Assembly: GCF_018596315.1 (NCBI RefSeq)
Contig: NZ_JAHEAG010000006.1
Coordinates: 124,001-188,000, forward strand
Length of the DNA stretch: 64,000 bases
Direction: 5' to 3'
Origin: Bradyrhizobium sp. SRL28
GTDB taxonomy: Bacteria > Pseudomonadota > Alphaproteobacteria > Rhizobiales > Xanthobacteraceae
Below the pieces are notes generated by a model. That model saw only the letters and a program-made list of their open reading frames with translations, searched no databases and was not told where the DNA came from. Of the stretch, positions 45,511 to 54,592 are shown one piece after another. The position numbers and the translations under genes are program-made. Numbering within the stretch: the stretch's first letter is position 1; each line of letters starts with the position of its first letter.

Positions 45511-47124
45511 CTACATCTTCATCAACGCCTGGCGGTCGATCTTGCCTGTTCCCGTCTTCGGCAGTTCCGCGATGAACCGGATCTCGCGCGGATATTTGTA
45601 AGGCAGCAGCTTTGCCTTGACGTAATCCTGCAGCGTCTTCGTGGTGTCTCTGGTATCGAACTCGCCCTTGTTCATGACCACCACCGCCTTCAGCGTCATG
45701 CGTCTGTCCGGTAGTTCTGCGGCGAAGACGGCGCATTCCCTGATATCGGGATGCTCGGCAAGGCACAGTTCGACCTCCAGCGGGTAGACCCATTGGCCGG
45801 ATATCTTGATCAGGTCGTCGGCGCGACCGCGGAAGAAATGGAAACCGTCGGCATCGCGCAGAAAACGGTCGCCAGTGTAGATCCATCCTTCCTCACGAAT
45901 GGTCTCCGCCGATTTGTCCGGCCGATTCCAGTACAGCGGCGTGTTGGAATCGCCGCGTACCCACAAAATGCCTTCCTCGTTGTCGCCGACCTCGCGGCCG
46001 TCCTTGTCCTTGAGCAGGATTTCGTAGCCGGGAACGCGCAGGCCTGCGGCGCCGAGTTTTTTCTTCTCGGGGCGGTTGGAGAGATAGATGTGCAGCGCTT
46101 CGGTCGAGCCGAGGCCTTCGATGATCTCCAGGCCCGTCAGCGTCTTCCAGCCGTTGAAGACTTCCGCCGACAGCACCTCGGCGGCCGACAGCGCCATCCG
46201 CAGCGAGGAGAAATCCGTGGCCGAAGCGCCCTCGGCCTTGGTCAGCGAGGTATAGAGGGTCGGCAAACCGAAGAACACGGAGGGGCGATATTTTTCGATT
46301 GCCTCGAAGATCGTCGCCGGCTTCGGTTGTCCCGGCAGCAGCAGCGTCGCCGCACCGACCGAGAACGGGAAAGTGATGGCGTTGCCGAAGCCATAGGCGA
46401 AGAAAATCTTCGGCACGGAGAAGCAGATGTCGTCCGGCGTAAGCTTGAGAACGTTGCGCGCGAACGCCTGCTCGCTATAGGCCATGTCGTGCTGCAGATG
46501 CACGATGCCCTTGGGGCGTCCGGTCGAGCCGGATGAATACATCCAGAACGCCATGTCGTCGCGCCTGGTGTCGGCTTCCGGCAGATCGGTGGAGAATCCC
46601 TGCAGCCATTGCTGCGCGATGAGGGCTTTCGGCACGGCGTGTTCGCCCGCCGCGCCATTGACCACGATCAGGGTTTGCAACGGCGTGTCCTTGCAGGCCT
46701 CCGCATTGAACCGCGATGTGAACTCGGCCTCCGCAACGGCTACCGCCGCGTCTGCATCCGAAAGGTAGAACTGCAGCAAATCCGGTGGCGTCAGGGTGTT
46801 GATCAATAGCGGCACAAAACCTGATCGCACGGCGCCGAAAAACGCCGCAGGATAAGCCGGCGTGTCGTCGAGGAACATCAGGATGCGGTCGCCGCGTTTC
46901 AGGCCCAGCGACTGAAAGCCATGCCCCCATTGCGAGGCCTCGGCGCAGAGCTCTGCGTAGGTGCGCGTGCCGCCGGGGCCGGTCAGCGCCAGCCGGCCGC
47001 CGCGACCCTGGCTGAGATTGTCGAACAGGATTCGGCCAGCGTTATAGCTTTCCGGAATCGCAAAGCCGATCTCGCGCGCGCCCGGATTGTCACGGGGAAC
47101 CAAATCGCAAATTGCTGACGTCAT
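45511..47124 (-). CDS. benzoate/aryl-CoA ligase family protein
   Basis: A 537-residue acyl-adenylate-forming ligase, forming an aryl-CoA thioester from carboxylate, ATP and CoA. Visible: phosphate loop MYSSGSTGRPKG, GLGSTEALHIYLSN with the adenine/Glu contact, IYTGDRFLRD, the hinge FRGRADDLIKISGQWVYPLEVE and the C-terminal catalytic Lys in PKTGTGKIDRQAL. It resembles benzoate-CoA ligases. ATG 47124 overlaps the stop of the upstream hydroxylase gene (ATGA), so the two enzymes act together; a 2-substituted benzoate such as salicylate or anthranilate is the likely substrate class. Confidence 0.85.
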   Translation of the reverse strand: MTSAICDLVPRDNPGAREIGFAIPESYNAGRILFDNLSQGRGGRLALTGPGGTRTYAELCAEASQWGHGFQSLGLKRGDRILMFLDDTPAYPAAFFGAVRSGFVPLLINTLTPPDLLQFYLSDADAAVAVAEAEFTSRFNAEACKDTPLQTLIVVNGAAGEHAVPKALIAQQWLQGFSTDLPEADTRRDDMAFWMYSSGSTGRPKGIVHLQHDMAYSEQAFARNVLKLTPDDICFSVPKIFFAYGFGNAITFPFSVGAATLLLPGQPKPATIFEAIEKYRPSVFFGLPTLYTSLTKAEGASATDFSSLRMALSAAEVLSAEVFNGWKTLTGLEIIEGLGSTEALHIYLSNRPEKKKLGAAGLRVPGYEILLKDKDGREVGDNEEGILWVRGDSNTPLYWNRPDKSAETIREEGWIYTGDRFLRDADGFHFFRGRADDLIKISGQWVYPLEVELCLAEHPDIRECAVFAAELPDRRMTLKAVVVMNKGEFDTRDTTKTLQDYVKAKLLPYKYPREIRFIAELPKTGTGKIDRQALMKM

Positions 47125-48260
47125 GCCTGGCTCCCAATCTGCTTTTCCGCCTCGTAACGCGTCATGAATTCCGGCGACATCGCGCGCAGCCGCGCGTCGG
47201 CGATCCGCCCGGAGCGGGTGATGTAGCTGTAAGCAAAATCCATCAGGTCGAGATTCATGTGTTTGGGGAAGTGTTCGTACCAGTCGGCGCTGGTGCGCGC
47301 CGCCGTCACCAGCTTCTGCACGATCGGCTTGCGTTCGGCCTGGTAGCGGGCGAGGCCTGCGGAAACCTCGGTCTCTGCCTCCAGCGCCTTGGTCAGCGCG
47401 ATCGCATCTTCGATGGCGAGCCGCGTGCCCGAGCCGATCGAGAAATGCGCGGTATGCAGGGCGTCGCCGATCAGCACCATGTTGCCGTGCGACCAGTTCT
47501 CGTTCCAGATCCAGGGAAAGTTGCGCCACACCGACTTGTTCGACACCAGCGAATGGCCGTCGAGCGTGCTTGCGAATATCTCCTCGCAGATCGCCTGCGA
47601 CTGCTCGATCGTCTTGTGCTCGAAGCCGTAGGTCTGCCAGGTCGCCGCGTCGCATTCGACCAGGAAGGTGCTCATGGAGGGCGAATAGCGATAGTGATGC
47701 GCGTTGAACGATCCGAGATCGGTCTTCACGAAGGTCTGCGACAGCGTGGCAAAGCGCTTGGCTGTGCCATACCAGGCGAACTTGTTGGTCGAGTGCGAAA
47801 CCGAGGCGCAAAATTCCTTCTCGAAGCCGCGGCGCACCAGCGAGTTCAGCCCGTCGGCGGCGACGATCAGGTCATAGCCTGCGAGTTCGTCGAGCGACTG
47901 GATCGTGGTGTCGTACCGCGCGTTGACGCCTGCCGCGCGCACGCGCTGCTGCAGGATGGTCAGGAGTTCGAGCCGGCCGATCGAGGAGAAACCGATGCCG
48001 TCGATCTCGACGCTTTGGCCATGCAGATTGAGCGTGATGTTCTTCCAGCTCTCCATCCGCGGCGTGATGGCATCGACCGTCTCGGGATCGTCGGCGCGCA
48101 GAAATTCCAGCGCCTGTTCGGAGAACACCACGCCAAACCCCCAGGTCGCGCCCTCGGGGTTCTGCTCGAACAGATCGACGTGCGCGTCCGGATGACGCCG
48201 CTTCCAGAGATAGGCGAAGTAGAGACCGCCGGGGCCTCCACCGATGACGGCGATGCGCAC
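47121..48260 (-). CDS. FAD monooxygenase, salicylyl-CoA 5-hydroxylase-like
   Basis: A 379-residue flavoprotein monooxygenase. Visible: IAVIGGGPGGLYFAYLWKRRHP, WGFGVVFSEQALEFLRADDPE, GIGFSSIGRLELLTILQQR, LIVAADGLNSLVR and VLIGDALHTAHFSIGSGTRLAIEDAI. The FGVVFS and GIGR patterns are those of salicylyl-CoA 5-hydroxylase and of the N-terminal half of 2-aminobenzoyl-CoA monooxygenase/reductase; this protein has only that half. GTG 48260 follows GGGAGGAAG. The next gene is an aryl-CoA ligase, so the pair would activate an aromatic acid and then 5-hydroxylate its CoA ester, giving gentisyl-CoA from salicylate. Confidence 0.78.
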   Translation of the reverse strand: MRIAVIGGGPGGLYFAYLWKRRHPDAHVDLFEQNPEGATWGFGVVFSEQALEFLRADDPETVDAITPRMESWKNITLNLHGQSVEIDGIGFSSIGRLELLTILQQRVRAAGVNARYDTTIQSLDELAGYDLIVAADGLNSLVRRGFEKEFCASVSHSTNKFAWYGTAKRFATLSQTFVKTDLGSFNAHHYRYSPSMSTFLVECDAATWQTYGFEHKTIEQSQAICEEIFASTLDGHSLVSNKSVWRNFPWIWNENWSHGNMVLIGDALHTAHFSIGSGTRLAIEDAIALTKALEAETEVSAGLARYQAERKPIVQKLVTAARTSADWYEHFPKHMNLDLMDFAYSYITRSGRIADARLRAMSPEFMTRYEAEKQIGSQA

Positions 48261-48275
48261 GTCTTCCTCCCAATC

Positions 48276-48289
48276 GACAGTATACTTAC
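48276..48289. promoter_or_regulatory. probable MarR operator (site 2)
   Basis: GACAGTATACTTAC is identical to the core of the site at 42918-42937. It lies 16 nt upstream of the hydroxylase GTG, where TATACT on the minus strand would also serve as a -10 box, so binding would block transcription of the ligase operon. Confidence 0.58.
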
Positions 48290-48485
48290 TAATTTGAGGT
48301 GGAGACTAATCCGCGCCGGAAATTTGCGCTACAGAAAAATGATCAGGGAACGAGGCTCCGGCCCGCCCAACCGCGTCAGGGCCGGCGGCTCTCGGCCTGC
48401 TTCAGCCCGCCGGTTCTGTCCGCGAACGGTTGTCCGCTCTGCGGCAGCTCCGGCGTGACCGAGTCTTCGATTGGATGCCTGGGGC

Positions 48486-48695
48486 TCAGGTGCAGCGGCG
48501 AACCCTCACGCCGTTCACCACTACGGTCCTGCAGACCACGGCAGGCTTGCGGACGACGACCGCGCCGCGCGCTCCGGCGCAGCCGGCGCGATAGACGCCC
48601 TTGGCGCATACCACGGCGTTGGCTTCGGTCGACTCAAAGGTCATGGTGGCGCCGAAGGCGAAAAGGGCGGATGCAATGATCAGCAAGTAACGCAT
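48486..48695 (-). CDS. small secreted cysteine-containing protein
   Basis: A 69-residue protein: signal peptide (LLIIASALFAFGATMTF) and a basic mature part with four Cys spaced 8, 15 and 12 residues apart, ending VRRCT. The spacing suggests disulfides in the periplasm but differs from the neighbouring C-x7-C-x12-C-x11-C proteins. GGGAGA before ATG 48695 supports it. Family not recognised; upstream to the hydroxylase operator there is about 190 nt with no gene. Confidence 0.65.
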   Translation of the reverse strand: MRYLLIIASALFAFGATMTFESTEANAVVCAKGVYRAGCAGARGAVVVRKPAVVCRTVVVNGVRVRRCT

Positions 48696-48844
48696 GTTAA
48701 TCTCCCGGACTTGTACTGTTGATGTTCAGCCTTGATCGTTCCTTTTTGAAAGTTGTTTCGGAAGGTTCTGCGGATACCTGTCGCGGCGTGCGCGCACGCC
48801 GATCTCGTTTCGGTTGACGGCCGGCATGAACGCCGGCCGTGCCC

Positions 48845-49069
48845 TCATTTCTTTTCGGCGGCCGCCAGCACCTTCTTGCAGGCCGGCGTGAGCTTGTCGC
48901 TCTGCTTGGCGAGGCAGGCGATGATGCGTCCGCCGCCCGGGGTGACGGTTTTGCAATATTTCTCGAAGTCGCCCATGCAGGCGCTGCGCTGTTCGGCGGT
49001 CAGCTCCTGCGCTGATGCAGTCTGCGCAATGCAGAGCAGGGCGGTAGCGGTCAGGACGGTGCGTAGCAT
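48845..49069 (-). CDS. single-repeat cysteine-rich secreted protein
   Basis: A 74-residue exported protein. After the signal peptide (through TASAQ) there is one module with Cys 31, 39, 52 and 64, spacing C-x7-C-x12-C-x11-C and a central PGGGRIIAC. This matches the cysteine-rich repeat family (GLG1-type, PF00839). The same spacing occurs three times in the protein at 49603-50421. AAGGGAGA sets ATG 49069; the frame upstream is not conserved. Function unknown, probably periplasmic. Confidence 0.78.
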   Translation of the reverse strand: MLRTVLTATALLCIAQTASAQELTAEQRSACMGDFEKYCKTVTPGGGRIIACLAKQSDKLTPACKKVLAAAEKK

Positions 49070-49199
49070 CGGTTTCTCCCTTCGCTGAGGCGGCTGATCG
49101 TTGACGTGAGTATCCGCAGACCAGGATGGTCGGCCTTCTTGCTTCTTGATCGCGGACCCGCTGTAGTGAAGCTCCCATTCATCGTTGCAGGGAAAGCAG

Positions 49200-49559
49200 A
49201 TGGCGCAGGTCAGGGCCAAATGGCTGGTGTTCTATTCCGAACATGTCGAGCCGGTCTCCAAGGAAATCTTTTCTCACGTCGAGAAGATGATCATCGGGAC
49301 GTTGATCGTATCGGCCGGCGCGCATGTCTCGAGCAATGAGCCGGCGATCGTGCTGTTCGGCTATCTGCGCCATGGTCTCGTCGGCCGCGGCGTCATGTTG
49401 TTCGGCGTCATCCTCCTGCTGCTGAATTTTGTCGACGGCCTTTACAAGCTCGCCAAGCTCAATTGGCATATTGCGTACCAAACCGTGATGGCGATCCTTT
49501 ATGTCGCCCTGTCGGTACGGCTCGTTCAGCTCATCCTCGCCTTTCGCGGCGGCGAGTGA
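49200..49559 (+). CDS. hypothetical membrane protein
   Basis: A 119-residue protein with about three hydrophobic segments (MIIGTLIVSAGAHV, LFGVILLLLNFVDGLY, VMAILYVALSVRLVQLIL). AGGGA lies before ATG 49200. Not recognised. It is divergent from the single-repeat Cys-rich gene and convergent with the triple-repeat one. Confidence 0.65.
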   Translation: MAQVRAKWLVFYSEHVEPVSKEIFSHVEKMIIGTLIVSAGAHVSSNEPAIVLFGYLRHGLVGRGVMLFGVILLLLNFVDGLYKLAKLNWHIAYQTVMAILYVALSVRLVQLILAFRGGE

Positions 49560-49560
49560 C

Positions 49561-49591
49561 CGGCGGTCCCGGAATCAATCGAGGACCGCCG
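49561..49591. terminator. bidirectional hairpin between convergent genes
   Basis: CGGCGGTCC / GGACCGCCG, perfect 9-bp stem with a 13-nt loop, placed exactly between two convergent stops. It lacks T runs, so it is a probable but not canonical terminator. Confidence 0.5.
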
Positions 49592-49602
49592 CAGGGGCGC
49601 GA

Positions 49603-50421
49603 TTATCGCGCTGCGAACTGGGACAGAACGTCCTTGCAGGCGGGCGAAAGCTGCGCGGCGTTGGTCGCGAGACACTGCACGATCCGGCCGCCGCCAGGCT
49701 GCACGCCGCCGCAAATCGAGCGGACGTCGGCGCCGCAGGCCGATCGCAGCACGAACAGTTCTTCACGAGGCCGCATCGGCCGCAGCACGATCACTGTCGG
49801 CGCCGCCGGTGCGGCGGCAGCCGCTCCCGCTGCAGCCGGAGCCGCGCCTGCCGCGGGTGTTGCCGCACCACCACCGCCACTGGCCGCGGCAACGGCGCTT
49901 CCGCAACCGGCCGAAAGTTTCGCCTTGTTCTTTTCCAGGCATTGCAGGGCCGGCGCGCCGCCGGTAGGCACGCCCGCGCAGACCTTCGGATAATCCGAGC
50001 GGCATGCGCTGCGGATGGCGGAAATCTGAGCGCTGGTCGGCTGTCCCGCCGGGGCGGCGGCTGCGGCCTTTGGCTCGGCGGATTTCGCTGGCGCTGCCGT
50101 TGCAGCCGCCGGCGCTGCTGCTTTCGGCGCCGCCGTCTCGGCCGGCTTGGCGGGCGCAGCCGCCGGCGCTTCCACGGCGCGCACCGCGCTCTGGCAGCTG
50201 GATGAAAGGCTCGACATGTTCTTCTGCAGGCATTGCAGCGATGCCTCGCCGCCGGGCGGCACGCTGGAACAATGCGCCATGTAATCGGAACGGCACTGGG
50301 ATTTGATGGCGTCGCGTTGCGCCTCGCTCGGCGCTTGCGCCAACGCGGGTGCTGCAATTGCGAATATCGCGGCCGCCAGTAACGGCCCAAGGTTTCTCAC
50401 GCGCGTCAACGTATTGATCAT
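49603..50421 (-). CDS. triple-repeat cysteine-rich secreted protein
   Basis: A 272-residue exported protein. Signal peptide to about residue 29 (FAIAAPALAQ). Three modules have Cys at 43/51/64/76, 140/148/161/173 and 229/237/250/262, each exactly C-x7-C-x12-C-x11-C with a PGG or TGG turn in the middle. Long Ala/Pro linkers (about 82-125 and 178-215) separate them, like beads on a string. ATG 50421 is chosen because it gives the signal peptide; AAGGAT lies upstream. Related to the GLG1-type cysteine-rich repeat family; periplasmic role unknown. Confidence 0.78.
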   Translation of the reverse strand: MINTLTRVRNLGPLLAAAIFAIAAPALAQAPSEAQRDAIKSQCRSDYMAHCSSVPPGGEASLQCLQKNMSSLSSSCQSAVRAVEAPAAAPAKPAETAAPKAAAPAAATAAPAKSAEPKAAAAAPAGQPTSAQISAIRSACRSDYPKVCAGVPTGGAPALQCLEKNKAKLSAGCGSAVAAASGGGGAATPAAGAAPAAAGAAAAAPAAPTVIVLRPMRPREELFVLRSACGADVRSICGGVQPGGGRIVQCLATNAAQLSPACKDVLSQFAAR

Positions 50422-50623
50422 TTGAATAAATCCTTTTGTCGTCGCCGGAAGCCGCCGCTTCAACCAAAGTGAAATATCGAATGCGCCTTTAGGAAAAATC
50501 GGGCTGCATCATTTTCGCTTTCCGGTTCCGCTGCAAGCGGATTGTTGCTATTTTCATGGGGTGGCGGAAAGCCAGTTTTTGAATAATGCCTTTTCCAGAA
50601 CAAAACCGATTGGGGCACCAAAA

Positions 50624-51826
50624 ATGAAGGCTTCGCGTTCGCCTGCACGCTTGAGACCATACGGCACCGCCGCACATAGAGGCGCCGTCGCCTGGCGTGC
50701 GGGTTTCGCAATTGCGGCGATGGGCATCCTAAGTGCCTGCGAACAAAATACTTTTGTCCCGCCGCCGCCGCCGAAGGTCGATGTGGCGGTGCCGGTGCAA
50801 CGGTCCTTCACGCGCTATCTGGAAGCGACCGGCAATACGGCTCCGATCAAGAATGTCGATCTGGTCGCGCGCGTGCAGGGCTTTCTGCAATCGATCGACT
50901 ATAAGGACGGCGCCTTCGTGAAGGAAGGCACACCCCTGTTCACGATCGAGCCTGACACCTACAAGCTGAAGCTCGAACAGGCGCAGGCGGCGGAAAGCGG
51001 CGCGCAGGCAACGCTGAGGCAGGCCGAGGCGGACTACAAGCGCCAGCAGGAATTGGTCCAGCGGCAAGCCGTTTCCCAGGCCACGCTGGATACTTCCACG
51101 GCGACGCGCGACAATGCGCAGGCGAGCCTGCTGCAGGCTCAGGTCAACACCAAGATTGCGGCGGTCAATTACGGTTATACCAATGTTGCCGCGCCGTTTG
51201 ACGGCGTCGTCAGCGCGCATCTCGCCTCCGTCGGCGAACTCGTTGGCGCGTCGTCGCCGACCCAGCTCGCTACCATCGTGGCGCTCGATCCGATCTGGGT
51301 GAATTTCAACGTCAACGAACAGGACGTGCTGCGGATCCGCACGGAGGCCCGCCGGCGCGGGATGACGGCGGACGATCTCAGGCAATTGCCCGTCGAGGTC
51401 GGGCTCCAGACCGAGACCGGCTTTCCGCACAAGGGCAGGCTCGACTATGCCGCGGTGACGCTCAACCAGGCGACCGGCACGCTCCCGGTGCGTGGCGTGC
51501 TGCCCAATTCCGACCGCGCCTTGCTGCCGGGGTTCTTTGTCCGCGTCCGCGTCCCGATTGATCAGGAGAAGAACGGGCTGTTCGTGCCGGATGTGGCCCT
51601 CGGGAGCGACCAGGCCGGACGCTATCTGTTGGTCGTGAACGGCGAAAATATCGTCGAACAGCGCAAGGTGCGGGTCGGGCCGCTGGAGGGCGAGCTGCGT
51701 GTCATCGAAGAAGGCCTGAAGGCCGACGACCGCGTCGTCACCGCCGGGCTGTTGCGCGCGATTCCCGGCCAGAAGGTCGATCCGCAATTGAAGAAGATCG
51801 AAGCACAGCCTGCTGCAGCCAAGTAG
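50624..51826 (+). CDS. RND efflux periplasmic adaptor (membrane-fusion lipoprotein)
   Basis: A 400-residue MexE/OqxA-type adaptor linking an inner-membrane RND pump to an outer-membrane channel. A lipobox GILSAC marks lipid attachment after a Sec signal. Then KVDVAVPVQRSFTRYLEATG, the biotinyl-lipoyl halves (VQGFLQSIDYKDGAFVKEG and YTNVAAPFDGVVSAHLASVGE), a coiled-coil hairpin (about 125-180, rich in Gln/Ala) and the beta-barrel. A GTG at 50561 would add 21 residues without conservation. The pump gene follows after 9 nt. Confidence 0.88.
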   Translation: MKASRSPARLRPYGTAAHRGAVAWRAGFAIAAMGILSACEQNTFVPPPPPKVDVAVPVQRSFTRYLEATGNTAPIKNVDLVARVQGFLQSIDYKDGAFVKEGTPLFTIEPDTYKLKLEQAQAAESGAQATLRQAEADYKRQQELVQRQAVSQATLDTSTATRDNAQASLLQAQVNTKIAAVNYGYTNVAAPFDGVVSAHLASVGELVGASSPTQLATIVALDPIWVNFNVNEQDVLRIRTEARRRGMTADDLRQLPVEVGLQTETGFPHKGRLDYAAVTLNQATGTLPVRGVLPNSDRALLPGFFVRVRVPIDQEKNGLFVPDVALGSDQAGRYLLVVNGENIVEQRKVRVGPLEGELRVIEEGLKADDRVVTAGLLRAIPGQKVDPQLKKIEAQPAAAK

Positions 51827-51835
51827 GAGCCGGCC

Positions 51836-54590
51836 ATGATTTCGAAGTTTTTCATTGAACGGCCCGTTCTTTCCAACGTCATCGCCATCCTGATGGTCCT
51901 GATCGGCTGCCACCATCAATATCCGCGATGAGCTGTCGCGCCTGCCCGGGGTCGGCAACGTCACGGTATTCGGCGCCGGCCAATACTCGATGCGGGTCTG
52001 GCTCGATCCGAACAAGCTGTATGCGCGCAACCTGATGCCGCAGGACGTGATCAACGCGATCCAGCAGCAGAGCCAGCAGGTCACCGCGGGCCAGGTCGGG
52101 GCACCGCCAACGCCCGCAGGGCAGGCGTTCCAGTATACGCTGAACGTCAGTGGACGGCTCGCTGACACCAGCGAGTTCGAGAACGTGATCGTCAAGACCG
52201 GCAGCAGCGGTGACGTCACGCGCGTGCGCGATGTCGGCTGGGTCGAGCTCGGCGCCCAGACCTACAGCCAGGTGTTCTCGCTCAACAACAAGCCGGCCAC
52301 CGGCATCGGCGTGTTCCAGTCGCCCGGCGCCAATGCGCTCCAGGTCCAGCAGGCCGTCGAGAAGAAGATGCAGGAGCTGGCGAAGGCGTTTCCGCAGGAC
52401 GTGACCTACGACACGCCGTTCGACACCACCAAATTCGTCTCGGAATCGATCAATGAGGTCTACAAGACGCTGATCGAGGCGGGTTTGCTCGTCCTCGTCG
52501 TGATCCTGATCTTCCTGCAGGACTGGCGGGCGATGCTGGTGCCCGCGACCACGGTGCCGGTGACGATCATCGGCGCCTTTGCGGCGATGGCGGCGCTCGG
52601 CTTCACCATCAATATCTCGACCCTGTTTGCGATCGTGCTCGCGATCGGCATCGTGGTTGATGACGCCATCGTCGTGGTCGAAGGCGCCGCGCATAATATC
52701 GAGAAGGGCATGTCCGGCCATGACGCCGCGATCAGCGCGATGAACGCGCTGTTCGCGCCGATCATCGGCATCACGCTCGTGCTGATCTCGGTGTTCCTGC
52801 CCTCGGCGTTTCTGCCGGGATTGACCGGGCAGATGTATGCGCAGTTCGCGCTGGTCATTGCCGCAACCGCGCTCCTCAGCGCCATCAACGCGGCGACGCT
52901 GAAGCCGACGCAGTGTGCGTTGTGGCTGCGGCGGCCGGTGCCACCGGAGCAACGCAACTTCTTCTATCGCGGCTTCAATGCGGTCTATAATCGCATTGAG
53001 GCATGGTATAGCCGGCTGATCAGCCGCCTGGTCGCGCACAGCAACATATCGGTGATTTGCGCGCTGATCCTGATCGCCATCGGTGGCTACGGCCTGTCGC
53101 GGGTGCCGACCGGCTTCATTCCGATCGAGGACCAGGGCTATCTCCTGGTCGCGGTGCAATTGCCTGATGGTGCGGCGCTTGAGCGTACCCAGCGTGTGCT
53201 TACCCAGGTCAGCGAGATAGCCGGCAAGGCCCCGGGTGTCGATCAGGTCATAGCCATTTCCGGTATCTCCGCGCTCGACAATTCTTCCAGCCTCGCCAAT
53301 GCGGGCGTCGCCTATTTGATCCTGAAAGAGTGGAGCGCGCGAGGGCCGGGCGAGGATTTGCGGTCGCTGTTCGTCGGATTGAACGAGAAGCTCTCCGTTA
53401 TCGAGGAGGCGCGGATCCTGGTGGTCCCGCCGCCGCCGATCCAGGGCATCGGTAACGCCGCCGGCTTTGCGATGCAGGTCCAGCTCCGCGACGGCAATTC
53501 CGACTTTGCGAAGTTGCAGGCGATCACCGGCGCGATCGTCGACAATGCGTCGTCACAGAGCGCGCTGCAGCGGGTGAGTTCGCCGTTCCGTTCGATGGTG
53601 CCGCAGTTCGACATCGAGGTGGATCGAATCAAGACCCAGACGCTGCATGTTACGACCGACCAGATCTTCTCGACGCTGTCGTCCTACATGGGTTCGACCT
53701 TCGTCAACCAGTTCAACAAGTTCGGTCGTACCTTCCAGGTCTATGCGCAGGCGGACGCGCAATTCCGCCTGACGCCGCGTGACATCCAGAACATGATGGT
53801 GCGCAACAGCAATGGCGACATGATTCCGCTCGGCACCGTGGCAAAGATCACGCCGGCGGTCGGTCCGTCGCTGATCAGCCTGTACAATCTGTATCCTTCC
53901 GCAACCATCATCGGTCTGCCGGCGACGGGTTACAGCTCAGGTCAGTCGATGAACCTGATGGAGCAGATTGCCGCGAAGACCCTGCCGCCCGGCACGGGCT
54001 TCGAATGGACGGCGATGTCGTACCAGGAGAAGGTCGTCGGCGGCCAGATCTACTGGGCGTTCGGCCTGGCCCTGCTGCTGGTCTACCTCGTGCTGGCCGG
54101 ACAGTATGAGAGCTGGTACGCGCCGATCTCGGTGATTCTCGCGGTGCCGCTATCCTTGCTTGGCCCAATGATCGTGCTGACGGGCTTGAGGATCGAGAAC
54201 AACCTCTATACCCAGATCGGCATCATCCTGTTGATCGCGCTGTCGGCCAAGAACGCCATCCTGATCGTCGAGGTGGCGCTGGAACTGCACGTGCGCGATC
54301 GCAAGCCGTTGCTGGAATCCGCCGTTGAGGCGGCGCGAGCCCGGTTCCGGCCGATCCTGATGACGTCGTTTGCTTTCATCTTCGGCATGGTCCCGCTTGT
54401 GCTTGCGACCGGCGCCGGCGCCAACGCCCGGAAGTCGATCGGCATCACGGCATTCTCCGGCATGCTGGCGTCGACGTGTCTCGCCGTGCTGTTTGTGCCG
54501 ACGTTCTTTGTCGTGATCCAGCGGTTTGAGAACTGGCTGAAGGAACGGAAGACGAAGAAGGCTGGGGTGCAGGCGGCGGCCACGCACTAG
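51836..54590 (+). pseudogene. RND multidrug efflux permease (HAE1), internal deletion and frameshift
   Basis: The pump partner of the adaptor. ATG 51836 reads MISKFFIERPVLSNVIAIL, the normal first helix, then goes out of frame after LIG and stops at 51931. From 51909 another frame reads ATINIRDELSRLPGVGNVTV, which in intact HAE1 proteins lies roughly 130 residues further on. About 0.4 kb (most of porter subdomain PN1) is therefore missing at about 51900-51909, with a one-base frame change. The rest is complete: VDDAIVVVEGAA with the proton-relay Asp pair, LSAKNAILIVE with the relay Lys, and all later helices to 54590. The product cannot be a working pump as written; misassembly is the alternative. 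Confidence 0.85.
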
Positions 54591-54592
54591 GT

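Noticed and set aside
47125..47811. Extension of the aryl-CoA ligase frame upstream of 47124
   Set aside because: Runs antiparallel-free but inside the hydroxylase gene in another frame; ATGA overlap fixes the start at 47124.
47112..48458. 448-codon plus-strand frame
   Set aside because: Antisense shadow of the hydroxylase gene at 47121-48260.
50729..53159. Long minus-strand frames over the efflux genes
   Set aside because: Composition (HRDR-rich) and overlap with conserved RND sequence mark them as shadows.
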